This document shows, one piece after another, positions 22,869 to 23,440 of a stretch of 23,440 nucleotides of DNA. This stretch comes from a virus. A program made the translations under genes and the position numbers. Within the stretch, counting starts at the first letter, position 1. Every line of letters begins with the position of its first letter. Under the pieces are notes generated by a model. It saw nothing but the letters and a program-made list of their open reading frames with translations, was not told where the DNA came from and did no database searches. The stretch covers positions 1 to 23,440 of IMG/VR virus record IMGVR_UViG_3300017991_000398, one strand, 5' to 3'.

Positions 22869-23440
22869 TTACGGGCTCTCGTCGCAGAAGATCTCGACCA
22901 CGTGGGTCTCCTGCATGCGCACCGCCCCGGCCGAGCCGGAGAAGTAGACGCGCCAGTTGAAGCGCTTGCTGGGATCCTTGCCGATCTCGCGCTTGGGCTC
23001 CTTGGGGATACCCATCTTCACGCCCATCTTGTGGAAGGCGAGACAGGTCCGCACGTCCGTGGTCGAGTTGAGCGTCATGATGTCCTTGGACAGACGCACG
23101 TGGTCGAAGCCAAGGAAGTGCGAGATCTTCCCGTCGTAGAGCGCCATGATGGCCGAGTTGTATTCGCGGCTCGTCGCCTCGGGCTCGCCCATGAGGTCTT
23201 CGAGCTGCTTCGCGGTGTAGGCGAGGACGCGATCTTCCTCGGGCACGTCGTAGTAATTCAGGATTCCGGCGGCGCGCCGGATCTTGTCGAACGTCATGCC
23301 GCTGTTGAGCGCAGCGCCCTGCGCGACGTAATCGACGGCGACCTGGTTGTCCGAGCTCAGGCTGTTGGCGGTGGTGCCTTCGTGGCCGGAGTACGCGGTC
23401 GCGCTGCACGCGAGGACGATGATCGTATCCCAGAGGCGCC
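22869..23440 (-). CDS. Major capsid protein, C-terminal part (cut by window edge)
   Basis: The frame is open from the right edge, giving 189 residues and a stop codon at 22869-22871; the real start lies outside. The protein carries features of the phage capsid protein family with the sequence pattern LNYYDVPEEDRVLAYTAKQL, followed by SREYNSAIMALYDGKISHFLGF and a C-terminal VRMQETHVVEIFCDESP strand region, i.e. the HK97-type family found in many podoviruses and relatives. It forms the icosahedral shell. A terminator follows directly, so it is the end of a strongly expressed transcript. A scaffold gene is not visible here and may lie just right of the window. Confidence 0.85.
   Translation of the reverse strand, partial: RLWDTIIVLACSATAYSGHEGTTANSLSSDNQVAVDYVAQGAALNSGMTFDKIRRAAGILNYYDVPEEDRVLAYTAKQLEDLMGEPEATSREYNSAIMALYDGKISHFLGFDHVRLSKDIMTLNSTTDVRTCLAFHKMGVKMGIPKEPKREIGKDPSKRFNWRVYFSGSAGAVRMQETHVVEIFCDESP

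Overview
The window is part of a GC-rich, tailed-phage genome with a short-tailed (podovirus, T7-like) virion module. The homologues of T7 proteins gp10, gp11, gp12, gp13, gp14, gp15, gp16, gp17 and gp19 (large terminase) follow each other on the minus strand in T7 order. No phage RNA polymerase, lysis, integrase or replication gene falls inside the window, so a lytic or temperate life style cannot be decided. The host is unknown; base composition and Shine-Dalgarno motifs only say a high-GC bacterium.

Layout, read in the direction of transcription (right to left): the C-terminal part of the major capsid protein enters at the right edge. Two small capsid-proximal structural proteins (164 and 127 aa) follow, each gene boundary here carrying a perfect hairpin. 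Then come adaptor/tail tubular A, nozzle/tail tubular B, a GNAT-fold gp13-like protein, a gp14-like protein, a 1033-aa gp15-like protein, a 2058-aa gp16-like ejection protein, a tail fibre and the large terminase. The gp12-to-terminase stretch is tightly packed (several ATGA overlaps). After the terminase come a 72-aa protein, a terminator, a 203-aa protein, the portal, a Bbp19-like protein and a 173-aa acidic protein. The last gene is a 183-aa protein whose C-terminal domain looks like Tad1, the phage sponge for TIR/Thoeris nucleotide signals. A strong bidirectional hairpin closes this block near 1518-1544.

The left 1.6 kb is different. A DUF5681-type gene (203-832) runs on the plus strand, towards the late genes. 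Its promoter has a perfect TATAAT embedded in an inverted repeat; the repeat recurs just inside the gene and once more upstream of the Tad1-like gene. Between the two convergent transcription units lies about 760 bp without a credible gene. It holds eight exact copies of GGGACACAT in both orientations, bracketed by four copies of TGTTAGGGT, a 17-bp inverted repeat and a long G-run. This looks like a replication origin or a multi-site regulatory region.

The most interesting points are the late-position, proline-rich Tad1-like protein with a one-heptad insertion in its signature helix, the repeat-dense noncoding island, the shared operator-like dyad, and the displaced portal gene compared with T7. 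All functional names rest on reading sequence motifs by eye; no database search was run.
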